Source: Oscillospiraceae bacterium
GTDB taxonomy: Bacteria; Bacillota; Clostridia; Christensenellales; QALW01
Assembly (NCBI GenBank): GCA_022009755.1
Contig: CP091722.1
Span: 2,210,061 to 2,274,060 of the forward strand
DNA length: 64,000 nucleotides
Direction of reading: 5' to 3'
This document shows, one piece after another, positions 9,388 to 17,873 of the stretch. Position 1 is the first letter of the stretch, and each line of letters begins with the position of its first letter. Both the position numbers and the translations under genes were made by a program. The notes under the pieces were generated by a model, which made no database searches, was not told where the DNA came from, and saw nothing but the letters and a program-made list of their open reading frames with translations.

Positions 9388-9513
9388 ATGAGAAAGCCTG
9401 CTTTCAGAGGGCTGCGGCGCTTAAGCATAGCGCCGTAAGCGGAAATACCGAACAATTATATCACCGCAGCGCGGCAGGGGCAAACGCTTTATTTGCATTC
9501 GGCGCTTTAGGGC

Positions 9514-9546
9514 ATAAAAAATATGCCGGATGCGGCGGCATCCGGC
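9514..9546 (-). terminator. Terminator after the epimerase gene
   Basis: On the complement GCCGGATGC pairs with GCATCCGGC across a 4-base loop and is followed by a T6 run. It closes the isomerase-epimerase transcript. Confidence 0.85.
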
Positions 9547-9573
9547 AAACGATGAAAGGAAAGATGGGCAAAA

Positions 9574-10461
9574 TCAGTCTGCTGAGTATTTTTTCAGCAT
9601 ATTGCGTTCAAAATTCAAAAGATATGCGGCTTCGGCGTCTATTACGGCTTCGCAGGGGTTTTCCACAAGGTCGCGGAAAACATGGATATCCCTGCCCACT
9701 TCGCCGCCCTGCATTACAAAGGGCTCGCTTACTATCGGCCCGCGGTAGCCTATTTTTGCAAGGGAGGAGAATATCTCATCCCAGTTTATATGTCCGCGGC
9801 CGGGTGCGGTGCGGTTGTTTTCCCCGGTGTGGAAGCTTTTGAGGCGTTCGGGACCGACGGCCTCGATGGCCTTGGCAAAGCTTGTTTCCTCTATATTCAT
9901 ATGATAGGTGTCCAGCAGCACGCCGATATTGGGGCTGTCCACGCGGGCGATATAATCAAGGGCCTCGGCGGCGGTGTTTATAATGCAGGTTTCAAAGCGG
10001 TTTACCGCCTCAACGCAGTAGGTTACGCCGCAGTCCTCCGCCGTTTTGATTATTTCTTTCATGCTTTTGACGGACTGATCGAGATAGGGCTGTTTATTAT
10101 CCATGATTTTCCCGGGAACGCCCCAGCCCGCATAGCTCACGCCGGAAAGCAGGGTGCCGCCCGCGATGTGCATTTTGCGCACTATATTTTGAAGATATTT
10201 TACCCCGCCGGTGCGCACGCTCTCATCAAGGGAGGAAACATCGTAGCGCGGGTCCAAGCCGAGGCTGTATGTAAGGGTTATGCCGGCATCGTCGGCAAGC
10301 CTGCGCAGGGAGCGAATGTGCTCATCCGTCATTTCCAGCAGCGGCTGAGCCTGGAATTCCAAAATGTCAAAGCCGATATTTGCCGCTTTTTTTATGTATT
10401 TTGCGTGATCGGCATCCCAGTTTTTCTCCCAGAAGTTCATAAAAATACCCAGCTTATTCAT
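9574..10461 (-). CDS. D-tagatose/D-psicose 3-epimerase-like TIM-barrel protein
   Basis: A 295-residue sugar epimerase/isomerase of the AP-endonuclease-2 barrel superfamily, closest in layout to ketose 3-epimerases. Metal and catalytic residues are recognisable: Glu in CVEAVNRFE (about 153), Asp in VLLDTYHMNIEE (about 186), His in FHTGENNR (about 212) and Glu in IVSEPFV (about 246). The length matches the family. The start follows AAGGAGTGTAAT. It lies 68 bases downstream of the isomerase-like gene with no terminator between, so the two are one operon under the promoter at 12027-12055. Together they suggest interconversion of uncommon hexoses or pentoses. Exact substrate unknown. Confidence 0.85.
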   Translation of the reverse strand: MNKLGIFMNFWEKNWDADHAKYIKKAANIGFDILEFQAQPLLEMTDEHIRSLRRLADDAGITLTYSLGLDPRYDVSSLDESVRTGGVKYLQNIVRKMHIAGGTLLSGVSYAGWGVPGKIMDNKQPYLDQSVKSMKEIIKTAEDCGVTYCVEAVNRFETCIINTAAEALDYIARVDSPNIGVLLDTYHMNIEETSFAKAIEAVGPERLKSFHTGENNRTAPGRGHINWDEIFSSLAKIGYRGPIVSEPFVMQGGEVGRDIHVFRDLVENPCEAVIDAEAAYLLNFERNMLKKYSAD

Positions 10462-10529
10462 ATTACACTCCTTAAAAAAATTATTTATAATAACGGTGTT
10501 TTTATTGCATAGACAGGTATGTGTGCTGT

Positions 10530-11921
10530 TCAGATAGCGTCGATATCAAAATCAAGGTAGTTTTCAAACGCCTCATTTATTGCGCGGCTCCAGCTTCCGG
10601 GGGCTATTGCCACATGGTGGCGGTAGCCGTTTTTGCACATATAGCGGAGCATGGCTTCGGCATCCGGCCTGCGGAAAACGGCGCTGCAGCCGAAAAAGCC
10701 CTCGCCGGTGCTTTCCCCGGTAAGCTCGCCCTGCGTTACAAAGGCGCAAAGACGGCCGTTTTCGGTTTTGAAGCTGCCCAGCGTGACATCGCCCGTGTAC
10801 AGCTCGCCCTTGTTTATTCCCACGCCGCTGCCCGGCCCGAAGGTTTTGCGGAACATAAGGTGCTCCTCTATATGCCCTTTGCCCTTCATCATGGAACGGG
10901 GGGCGGGGCCGCAGTGGAACAGGATGCAGCGGTTCGGGTCGGAGCCGTAATTGTTGTTTACATCCAGCAGCATTACGGGGTGATCGGAGGCAAGATAAAG
11001 CGCACGCATCATAACGGCGTTGTTTATATCCAGCTCGCATGCAGCGGCAATGCCGCGCTCGTTAAGCTCGCCCAGCACAAGGCAGGGGGCGATGCCGTAT
11101 CGGAGCTGAAGCTCGTTCCAGCAGCGGAGCGCTACGGCGTGAAGGTCGAATTCCTTTATGATTTCGTCCACGGCAACGCCGAGGCGGGCTATGTTTTCCA
11201 GCTTCTCCGGTGGATAGCTGCCGAAATCCGAAAGGGCGGCGTACAGCTCGGCTTTTTCTCTGACGGCATCCGCAGGAGCGGCATCCATCCGGGAAAAGAC
11301 ATCGGAAAGGTCGATGCTTTCCACATTTATGCGGTGATTGGCCATGGCTATTTCGTCGCAGCGCACGGTTTTGAAGGCGGTGGTGCGTGCGCCCAGAGCG
11401 CCTATATTGAAGCGGGAAAGACCGCTGACCGCGCGGCATACGCCGCCGAATATGCGGAGATCCTCGGCAAAGGAGGGGTCAAGCGGGGATACGGCGGTTT
11501 TCTGCGTGAGGGTGTAATGTATGCCGAGCTGGCGCAGCACATTGCACATGGCTATCTTGCCGCACAGAGCGTCGCGGCGGTGGGAAAAATCCATATGGGA
11601 AAGCTCGTCGGGATAGGCCTGCACAAGCACGGGCACATCGGCGTATTTAAGAGCCTCGGAGGCGCCGTTTTCGTCGCCGAAATTGGGCAGACACATGATG
11701 ATGCCCTGATATTTTCCGCGATTTTTCTCAAGAAAATCGGCATAGAGCTTGCCTTCGGCTATGGTTTCGACGGCGCCGAAGCGGGTGAGGCTTTCCTCCA
11801 TGGCAATGTAATCAAAGCCGGCGTCGGTGACGGCCTTTTCCATTTCGGCACGGGCGGCGGCAATGGATTCGCCCGGAAAAAAGCCGCGGTTTGCAAAATA
11901 AAGCGCAAAAGTGATTTTCAT
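10530..11921 (-). CDS. L-fucose/L-arabinose isomerase-family protein
   Basis: Cytoplasmic protein of 463 residues with the two-part layout of the fucose/arabinose isomerase superfamily. An N-terminal Rossmann-like half includes IIMCLPNFGDENG. A C-terminal half carries candidate metal ligands in CELDINNAVMMRAL (about 315), MLLDVNNNYG (about 340) and LFHCGPAP (about 360). It is somewhat shorter than classical FucI. The ATG at 11921 follows AAGGAAAGGAACGG; an in-frame upstream ATG lacks such a site. It is the first gene of the isomerase-epimerase operon, with a consensus promoter 106 bases upstream and a LacI-type palindrome between. An aldose/ketose isomerase acting before the epimerase is likely; the sugar is unknown. 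Confidence 0.75.
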   Translation of the reverse strand: MKITFALYFANRGFFPGESIAAARAEMEKAVTDAGFDYIAMEESLTRFGAVETIAEGKLYADFLEKNRGKYQGIIMCLPNFGDENGASEALKYADVPVLVQAYPDELSHMDFSHRRDALCGKIAMCNVLRQLGIHYTLTQKTAVSPLDPSFAEDLRIFGGVCRAVSGLSRFNIGALGARTTAFKTVRCDEIAMANHRINVESIDLSDVFSRMDAAPADAVREKAELYAALSDFGSYPPEKLENIARLGVAVDEIIKEFDLHAVALRCWNELQLRYGIAPCLVLGELNERGIAAACELDINNAVMMRALYLASDHPVMLLDVNNNYGSDPNRCILFHCGPAPRSMMKGKGHIEEHLMFRKTFGPGSGVGINKGELYTGDVTLGSFKTENGRLCAFVTQGELTGESTGEGFFGCSAVFRRPDAEAMLRYMCKNGYRHHVAIAPGSWSRAINEAFENYLDFDIDAI

Positions 11922-11997
11922 TCCGTTCCTTTCCTTGTTGTGCAAGAGCGCATGGAAAAAATGCTTATTGCACGGCAAAAGTGCGCATAGCAGCGCA

Positions 11998-12013
11998 ACA
12001 TTATCGTTAATGT
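11998..12013 (-). promoter_or_regulatory. LacI-family operator candidate
   Basis: ACATTATCGTTAATGT is a 16-bp palindrome with one mismatched pair and the central CG step typical of LacI/GalR operators. It lies just downstream of the predicted transcription start of the isomerase-epimerase operon, so a bound repressor would block elongation or initiation. The lacI-family gene at 13945-14934 is the obvious candidate. Confidence 0.6.
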
Positions 12014-12026
12014 GACCTGCAGATTT

Positions 12027-12055
12027 ATTTTACTGTTTTTAAGAGCGTATGTCAA
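12027..12055 (-). promoter_or_regulatory. Promoter of isomerase-epimerase operon
   Basis: On the complement, a perfect -35 TTGACA (12055-12050), a 17-base spacer and TAAAAT (12032-12027). The start point would be near 12020, about 100 bases before the isomerase ATG. Confidence 0.75.
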
Positions 12056-12344
12056 TATTTTTTTGAAAATTTTTTTGAAAAATTTGCAGGGAGAGCCGCA
12101 GCTGCAAAAAGGCGCAGGCTTTGAGGGAGGCGGCTTCGGGGAAGCGGGCAGCGCGACTGTGCTGCAATGCAGAAATTGATAGAAACCAAATCGGAATCGC
12201 AGCGGCGCTGACTTGGGATGTTTTTTCTGTTGCTTTTGGGTGACGAACCAAAAAAGAGACACGGTCGAGAAGATAAAAACAGGTTTTTGATTGGAGGTGT
12301 GCTTTCTGTTCATTTCCGGCATGACACTTTTTTGCCCGAGGCAC
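12056..12344. other. Non-coding stretch between divergent units
   Basis: Between the isomerase promoter and the HNH promoter I see no frame with coding character. The segment is T-rich at its left end (runs of T7) and otherwise GC-rich, with no strong terminator or known riboswitch fold. The long minus-strand frames crossing it have no ribosome site and continue through the HNH gene, so they look accidental. Confidence 0.5.
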
Positions 12345-12373
12345 TTGAAAAATTGCCATATTTATGGTATAAT
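12345..12373 (+). promoter_or_regulatory. Promoter of the HNH gene region
   Basis: TTGAAA (12345-12350), a 17-base spacer and a perfect TATAAT (12368-12373). The transcript would start near 12380, almost 190 bases before the HNH start codon, and first crosses the broken short frame at 12378-12570. Confidence 0.8.
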
Positions 12374-12377
12374 AAAA

Positions 12378-12570
12378 ATGCAATTTGATGAAACTGAACC
12401 TTTTCGATGGAACGCCATTGAAAACGAACCGACTAATCTTCTGTAACGCTATTATGAGGATTGCCCTTTGAGGCTTATAGCAATAGGTCGCCCTATGGTC
12501 GGTTACATGCTTTTGTTGAATTGACTTCATCACAGGAGGCAATTGGCATCTTTCCGTATATACACAAATG
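12378..12570 (+). pseudogene. Possible broken small ORF ahead of the HNH gene
   Basis: An ATG at 12378 opens a 22-codon frame ending at a TAA. Reading on, the same frame gives RYYEDCP, and a +1 shift at TTT 12467-12469 continues FEAYSNRSPYGRLHAFVEL and further to about 12570 before a stop. The composition looks protein-like and the shift is again in a T run. There is no clear ribosome site at the ATG. It could be a decayed gene, a leader peptide or chance; the family is not recognised. Confidence 0.3.
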
Positions 12571-13551
12571 GGAAAGAGCAAACAGCAGTTCATGGACTTG
12601 AATAGGGAAACCGCCATGCGGCTTTGGAACAAGTCCTTTGGTAAGGATACGAAGGCAGCGGATTTTGCCGGAAGGATCATAGCCAAGGGGGCTTATAATG
12701 ACCGCAACAGCGAGTTCGGATGGAATGTGGATCATGTCCTTCCGCAAAGCAGAGGTGGCGTTACGGCAGACCATAATTTGGTTTGCTGCCACATCAGTAC
12801 GAACGATGAAAAGGCAGATAAATTTCCGTGCTTTACCGCAAACGGGATTGCTTTTGAAATCATAAAGGTGCAGAACCATTACGAGATTCGGGCAAAGAGC
12901 AAGAAAAAAGAATCTGTCGAAGGGACCAAATCGGAAGAATTGGATTTCTTCGATTCTGCATCCGGCATCAGATTCTTTAAAAAACTGAAAGGTATTCAGA
13001 ACAAGGAAAGATTCGTCGGAACCGTCTTCATCAGACTCCGGGGGCTTGCCAACACGGCGGTTGTTGATTTCATTGAAGAACTGATGAGTGCTGAGGACAT
13101 TTTTTTCAAGACGGAGCGTTCTTATAACGGCAGTGAGTTAATCATCGTTGCAAGAAATTATGATATGCCGCTTAAGGATGATACTTCGGAATTGCTCGAT
13201 AAGTGTATTCTTCTCAATACCTATCTTGGCAAATATTTTGTTCCCTGTGACTACATTACGACTTACGATATTTATTACAGAGTTGACCGCTTTGACGATA
13301 AGGCATCCATGTACGGACAAATTGAAAACATCGATTGGACGAGTATGACATATCGTAATTCTTATTGTTGTGTATTTGCACTTTCTTATCAATATGGCGG
13401 GAGCAATACCTTATTTGTTAACGGGCTTGTGTTGGATAACACGGAGGCCGGCAAAAAGGTGGAAAAAAGCAGCGATGCTGGGTACACGGAGTATAATTAT
13501 ATTTACACCCAATTATCTGAAAATTTGAAGAAGGAGGTAAGCGGAAAGTAA
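12568..13551 (+). CDS. Stand-alone HNH endonuclease-like protein with unknown C-terminal domain
   Basis: A 327-residue protein. Residues about 45-90 form an HNH (beta-beta-alpha-metal) nuclease motif: WNVDHVLPQSRGG with the Asp-His pair, then ADHNLVCCHISTNDEKADK with the second His and the Asn. The remaining 230 residues, after a Lys/Glu-rich linker, match nothing I know. They are rich in Tyr and Asp, with no membrane segment or signal. The gene is more AT-rich than its neighbours and has its own promoter at 12345. The ribosome site is not ideal: CAGGAGG lies about 30 bases before the ATG. No methylase, restriction subunit or intron part is adjacent, so it may be a defence or selfish-element nuclease, or a domesticated one. 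The function is inferred from the motif only. Confidence 0.75.
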   Translation: MGKSKQQFMDLNRETAMRLWNKSFGKDTKAADFAGRIIAKGAYNDRNSEFGWNVDHVLPQSRGGVTADHNLVCCHISTNDEKADKFPCFTANGIAFEIIKVQNHYEIRAKSKKKESVEGTKSEELDFFDSASGIRFFKKLKGIQNKERFVGTVFIRLRGLANTAVVDFIEELMSAEDIFFKTERSYNGSELIIVARNYDMPLKDDTSELLDKCILLNTYLGKYFVPCDYITTYDIYYRVDRFDDKASMYGQIENIDWTSMTYRNSYCCVFALSYQYGGSNTLFVNGLVLDNTEAGKKVEKSSDAGYTEYNYIYTQLSENLKKEVSGK

Positions 13552-13882
13552 GATAGCCGTTGCCTCTATGATGGAAACTATGAGGGAGAATGACGGGCGA
13601 CAGTCATTTTTCCCCTTTTTTATAAAATGATAATCGGAATTACATCGAATTGAAGTATGAAGAGCTTTTCAGAACGATTATGGGCGGTCGGGAGCGGAAG
13701 ACTGTAATCGATGAAGCTGCGCCGTAATGATGGATTTTCGCAAGAACCGTTCCAATAAAATCAATTTCCGAGATTGTTACCATTCTGCCCGAATAGCGGT
13801 TTTTATTTGCAAAAAAGCGGGCGGCTGCGGGAAATCGTGAGGCGAAAAAGGAAGGAGGGATATAAAGGGCGGAGAAGGGATA
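13552..13882. other. Intergenic region after the HNH gene
   Basis: It holds a probable terminator for the HNH gene (AATGAC 13589-13594 / GTCATT 13603-13608, then a pyrimidine run to 13621). Then there is a short frame at about 13650-13725 reading KYEELFRTIMGGRERK with no start signal, perhaps a remnant. I see nothing else that can be supported. Confidence 0.4.
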
Positions 13883-13883
13883 T

Positions 13884-13909
13884 AAAAAAGCCGCGCTTAA
13901 AAACGCGGC
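13884..13909 (-). terminator. Terminator after lacI-family gene
   Basis: GCCGCG and CGCGGC (13890-13895, 13904-13909) pair around an 8-base loop, with a T6 run on the complement side. It lies 36 bases past the lacI-family stop codon. Confidence 0.85.
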
Positions 13910-13944
13910 AAAATGATTTTTAGGATTTCGGGCGGCATTTGGCA

Positions 13945-14934
13945 TTATACGGAGCTGCGCGTTACCATGAACGGGGGCAGGAGCTCGTCCGGCTGCTGTA
14001 CGCCCGCAATAAGGGAAAACAGCTGGGCTGCGCTTTTGCTGCCCAGCTCTCGTGCGCGGATATCCACCGTGGTAAGCGCCGGGGTTATAAGGGCGCCGCT
14101 TTCCGTATTGTCATAGCCCATGACGGCAGTGTCTTGGGGAATGCGTATATCAAGCTCGCCAAGAGCCTTTACCGCTCCTATTGCCATATAGTCACTAAGG
14201 GCAAATATTGCCCTGCCGCGGCAGCGGGAGGCAAGACGGTCTTTTATGAGCGTGCGGGCGTCCTCAAGGGTGGGAGAGATCTGAAATATTTCGGCGTGCT
14301 CCCGGCTTATGCCGTTTTCGTCAAGGCAGCGCATAAAGCCTTCGCAGCGGTCGGCAAAGGAGGAAATTATGTGCGGGCCGCTGATTATAATGAAATCCCG
14401 TTTGCCCTTTTCCAGCATATGCCGGCATGCCATATATCCGCCCAGAAAATCATCGCTGCCGGCAAAGGGCTCGCCGCAGCCTGCAAGGCGGCGGGCAAGG
14501 AACACAAAGGGCAGCTTTCGGGCGCGCATAAGCTCTATTCCGGGCAGACTGTCGCCGGAGGGAAAGAGTATAATGCCGTCCGCACGGTGACACAGCGCGG
14601 TGTTTATTGCGTCCAGCTCGTATTCGGCCTTTTCGCTGCTGTTGAAAAGGAAAGCGGTGCAGCCGTGCTTTTGGCAGACGGCTTCTATTCCGCAGTAAAA
14701 GCTGCCGTATACCGGGTTGCGGATATCGGGGATAATAACGCCTATGCTGTCGGTTTTTCGTGCGCGCAGAGCGCTTGCGGGGATGTTTTTCTGATACCCC
14801 ATTTCCGCCGCGGCGCGCCGGATGAGAGCCTTTGTTTCCTGGGATATATCGGGCTTATCGCGCAGCGCGCGGGAGACGGTATTGGCGGAAAAGCCCGTTG
14901 CCTGTGCAATATCGTTTATGGTGATGTTATTCAT
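13945..14934 (-). CDS. LacI-family transcriptional regulator
   Basis: A 329-residue DNA-binding regulator. Residues 3-55 form the LacI helix-turn-helix (ITINDIAQATGFSANTVSRAL) and hinge (IPASALRARKTDSIGVIIPDI). They are followed by a periplasmic-binding-protein-like sensor domain ending in DTAVMGYDNTESGALITPALTTVD. Length and layout are normal. AAAAGGAGCTCGG precedes the ATG. It is transcribed alone with a terminator behind it. The likely target is the isomerase-epimerase operon 2 kb away, whose start region carries a LacI-type palindrome. The inducer, presumably a sugar or sugar phosphate, is unknown. Confidence 0.93.
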   Translation of the reverse strand: MNNITINDIAQATGFSANTVSRALRDKPDISQETKALIRRAAAEMGYQKNIPASALRARKTDSIGVIIPDIRNPVYGSFYCGIEAVCQKHGCTAFLFNSSEKAEYELDAINTALCHRADGIILFPSGDSLPGIELMRARKLPFVFLARRLAGCGEPFAGSDDFLGGYMACRHMLEKGKRDFIIISGPHIISSFADRCEGFMRCLDENGISREHAEIFQISPTLEDARTLIKDRLASRCRGRAIFALSDYMAIGAVKALGELDIRIPQDTAVMGYDNTESGALITPALTTVDIRARELGSKSAAQLFSLIAGVQQPDELLPPFMVTRSSV

Positions 14935-14997
14935 ACCGAGCTCCTTTTCGGATGTGCTTGAAATGCGGGAAAATGCGCCGTATGCGCCGCTTATCTG

Positions 14998-16083
14998 TTA
15001 AGGATGGCAGCTTCCGCAGGGTTTGAAGCCGTCGCTTATAAGCGCATCCCGCGAGCCGGTGAAGTTTTTGCGGTTTGCGTCCTTTATGCTGCTTACATGG
15101 CGGCAGGAGGCATAGTGGAAAACATGGGTGTTGGTATTGAGCACATAGCTTTGCGCCTGAGCCGTAGAGGAGGGTTAAGGCTTGGGCGTGGGCTTAGGCG
15201 TGACGGAGGGTTTGGGTGTGGGGGTCGGGGCGGTGTTTTCGTTCTCAAGGCTGCTTTCGCCGGTAAGATAATCGATTTTTACTCCGGGCTGCACATTGAA
15301 GATGAAAACATTGAAGCATATGCCGTCCCCTTTGTCCTCAACGGAATAAGCCTCCAGATGCACGCCGCGGGCCACCAGCTCGTTTCCGGCAAAGACCGGG
15401 GTGCAGCGGTACATTACATGATTGCCGGTATCCTTTATATAGTCGGCAACCATGTTTTCAAAGGGCAGCATGCCTTTGGTGTTAAGGTACCGGGTGCCGG
15501 TTATGAGATTGCGCTCATTGGCGTTTTCCCCGGTAAGCTGGAAGCCTATAAGATGGCAGCGGTTATAGAGATATTTGCCGTCCACAAAATCGTACTTTGC
15601 GGTGTGCCAGCCCGTGGGCTTTATCTGACCTATGGGGCCGCGGGTCAGCGTGGGCATGATGTCCCTCCCGATGCAGGCTTCGGCCGCGGTGCAGCGCCCG
15701 AGACGGTCAAGCTCGCCGTAGCGCTCCCATGAAGCGGTGCCGGTTTGCGAAAACGACGGGATACCGCCGTTTACAACGGCATACGGCTTGCCGGAATATT
15801 TTAAAAGCGCAAGGTCGGCTTCCGTGTTTTCCGTGTTTTCCGTGTTTGAGGAAGCGGAAGGCGTGGGCGAGGCGGAGACGCCGGAGGAGGGGGATTCGGT
15901 TATATACGGCTCGGGCGTGCGGTTTGCGGCCGCAGTGTATGAGGCAGCGGCGGAAAGCGAAGGTGCGGCGGAAGGGGCGGTGCCTGTAAAGTAGCATCCG
16001 GTAAGACACACAAGCGCCGTAATAAGCGCGCAGGCTGCAAACGCAAGGCTGCGTTTAAGTGTTTTTTTCGGGAAAGAGGTCAT
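14998..16083 (-). CDS. Exported DNA/RNA non-specific endonuclease, split by an in-frame TAA
   Basis: The N-terminus is a lipoprotein signal (LVCLTGC), followed by a low-complexity Ser/Thr/Pro linker containing NTENTENTE. A nuclease domain with DRLGRC, YLYNRCHLIGFQLTGENANERNLITGTRYLN follows; the Arg-Cys-His-Leu and Asn-Glu-Arg-Asn motifs match the bacterial NUC-type endonucleases. The frame stops at TAA 15177-15175 inside a Pro/Lys/Thr-rich linker. The same frame then runs on without a break for 58 codons (YVLNTNTHVFHYASC ... GSRDALISDGFKPCGSC) to a second TAA at 14998. That tail is the four-cysteine, Ada-like module often fused to such nucleases. The gene follows the 16095-16521 gene by 11 bases, with AAGGAG between. 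The ochre codon is either a nonsense mutation or a base error. Confidence 0.82.
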
Positions 16084-16094
16084 TTTGTTTCTCC

Positions 16095-16521
16095 TTAATC
16101 TGCGTTGTTATCTGTGCTGCGGCGCTTCCTTTTCCACAGCTCGCAGGTGATTCTGTCGTGGGAAAAGCCGGCAAAGTCGCGGGCGGACACCTGCTTAAAC
16201 TCGGCGGCAAGGTCGGCATCAAAGTATACATCGGCGGGATAAAGCCGATTCCAGCGGTATACGGTGACAAAATCCGCACGCTCCATAAAGCCGGAGGGGG
16301 GCAGCAGCTCGTCAAAGAATATACCGTTTTCCGGCACCTCGGAAGGCGCGGCGGCAGCCGCCGTAAGACCTGCCTCCTTAAGCAGGGGAAGCGAATAGGG
16401 AAGGGCATAAAGCGGGCCTTCGCAGTGCGCGGCAATATCACCGGGCAGCAGACGGTCCCGGCTTTGGCGCCTGCCTAAACGCCATTCCGTTTTCATCGTC
16501 AAGACAAACAATAAGATGCAT
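16095..16521 (-). CDS. Conserved clostridial protein of unknown function, one frameshift
   Basis: Beginning at the ATG at 16521 (GGAAAGGAACAT ahead) the product starts MHLIVCLDDENGMAF. After a shift at AAA 16477-16479 (complement T3, where T5 would restore the frame) it continues GRRQSRDRLLPGD and ends near KRKRR. Total about 141 residues. The opening xLIVCxDxxNGMxF and RRQSRDR are conserved in a clostridial protein that is often labelled hypothetical or, without good support, ribonuclease Z. I do not assign a function. There is no signal peptide. It is in one transcription unit with the nuclease that follows at 11 bases. Confidence 0.68.
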
Positions 16522-16685
16522 ATGTTCCTTTCCGCAGGCAAAAAAGCCGTGCATTGACAGGATTCATTGAAGGAATACCGAATAATTATACTTTATATGC
16601 AGGCTATTATAGCATATTCGGCAGGGAAAGTCATACTTTTTTCAAAACCGACACCGCAAAGCAAAAGGAGGCTTCGGTGTTTATG

Positions 16686-16714
16686 TTGCAAAGGAGTGCA
16701 CGGTCTGCTATAAT
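16686..16714 (+). promoter_or_regulatory. Promoter of the araC-family gene
   Basis: TTGCAA (16686-16691), a 17-base spacer and a perfect TATAAT (16709-16714), about 95 bases before the gene start. Confidence 0.7.
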
Positions 16715-16817
16715 ATATATGTGCTTTAGGCTCAGGCAAAACGGCACAGTATAAAACACATGCTGCTGCGCGGCATATAAAGAGAAAACGGCGAAAAACG
16801 CCGTAAAGAGGATAATA

Positions 16818-17765
16818 ATGAACAGGGAAAACGATATCCGCACTCCGCAGGGTGAAACCGGCGAAAAGATTCCGCAGGCCCCGGTTTGCGTTTATTATTG
16901 CGGGCATGAGCAATGCGCGCCGGGTCATCGCTTCGGTCCGGCTACGCGCAACCATCATCTTCTGCATTTTGTTGCGCACGGCAGCGGAGAGCTGAAAAAT
17001 GTACACGGCAGATTCCGCGTTGAGGCCGGGAGCGGCTTTTATATAGCGCCCGGAGAGACCACGGTGTACGGCACAGGCACGGACGACCCGTGGGAGTATT
17101 GCTGGATAGGGCTGGGGGGAAGCGACGCTTCCAGACTGCTGGCGCTTGCCGGCATAAGCAGCGCGCACCCGGTATTTGAATGCGATTACGATGCCGTAAG
17201 GGAAATTACGGAGAGAATAAACGCCCGGCAGGGCATTGACAACAGCATGCAGCTGCGCGTTATAAGCGATGTATACACGCTGTTTTCGCTTTTGTGCCGT
17301 AACAACAGGACACCGGCGGTGCAGTGCGGCGATGATTATGTAAACAAGGCGCTGGCGTTTCTGCGCGAGGTGGCATATTATGATGTAAAGATAGATCAGG
17401 TGGCCTCGTATGTGGGGTTAGACCGTTCGCATCTGTACCGCCTTACGCAGGCGCGCACGGGCAAGAGTCTTAAGGAGCATCTTATACAGTTTCGTCTTGA
17501 CCGGGCAAAGGAGCTGCTGCAAAGCACGGACTTCGGGATAGCGCAGATAGCCTCTGCCTGCGGCTTCAACGACAGCAATCACTTTGCAAAGCTGTTCCGC
17601 AGCCGGGTGGGGGTATCTCCGTCGCAGTACAGAAGCAGCCGCCGCTTGGGCGAGAGCGCCAAAATATTTAACGGCACAGGAGCCTGCGCAGGAGGACGGC
17701 TGAAAACAAAGCGCACAGGAGAAGGAATTATCCGTAACGCCGGCGTTGAGGCGCGAATAGTATAA
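16818..17765 (+). CDS. AraC-family transcriptional regulator
   Basis: A 315-residue regulator. Residues about 20-150 are an AraC-type cupin sensor (FVAHGSGEL, GFYIAPGETTVYG, PWEYCWIGLGG). Residues about 180-275 are the double helix-turn-helix: KIDQVASYVGLDRSHLYRL then GIAQIASACGFNDSNHFAKLF with the closing GVSPSQYRSS. Such proteins usually activate sugar-use genes on binding a sugar. About 40 residues follow the DNA-binding domain, more than usual; they are basic and look unstructured. AGAGGATAATA precedes the ATG. The promoter lies at 16686. No sugar-transport genes sit immediately beside it, so its target is unknown. Confidence 0.9.
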   Translation: MNRENDIRTPQGETGEKIPQAPVCVYYCGHEQCAPGHRFGPATRNHHLLHFVAHGSGELKNVHGRFRVEAGSGFYIAPGETTVYGTGTDDPWEYCWIGLGGSDASRLLALAGISSAHPVFECDYDAVREITERINARQGIDNSMQLRVISDVYTLFSLLCRNNRTPAVQCGDDYVNKALAFLREVAYYDVKIDQVASYVGLDRSHLYRLTQARTGKSLKEHLIQFRLDRAKELLQSTDFGIAQIASACGFNDSNHFAKLFRSRVGVSPSQYRSSRRLGESAKIFNGTGACAGGRLKTKRTGEGIIRNAGVEARIV

Positions 17766-17873
17766 AAGCGGGATAAAATCGGGCGGCGCAGTTATTTTAT
17801 CACCTGCCGACAGGCGGGCGGCGCCTGCACGCGCGTGCAGCAGGTGAGCATTGCCTTTGGAAAATAAAAGCTG

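Noticed and set aside
10521..11990. 489-residue plus-strand open frame
   Set aside because: It is the exact shadow of the isomerase gene on the other strand. It is Gly/Ala/His-rich with no family match, while the minus-strand frame has a ribosome site, a promoter and isomerase motifs.
12039..12686. 215-residue minus-strand frame through the HNH promoter
   Set aside because: It crosses a strong promoter and the start of the HNH gene, has no ribosome site, and its composition looks like translated non-coding DNA.
13640..13945. 101-residue minus-strand frame after the HNH gene
   Set aside because: It contains the lacI-family terminator, has no ribosome site and shows a low-complexity Phe/Ala-rich composition.
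15175..15177. Stop codon recoding (pyrrolysine or selenocysteine) in the nuclease
   Set aside because: The codon is TAA, not TAG or TGA, and no insertion element is visible after it.
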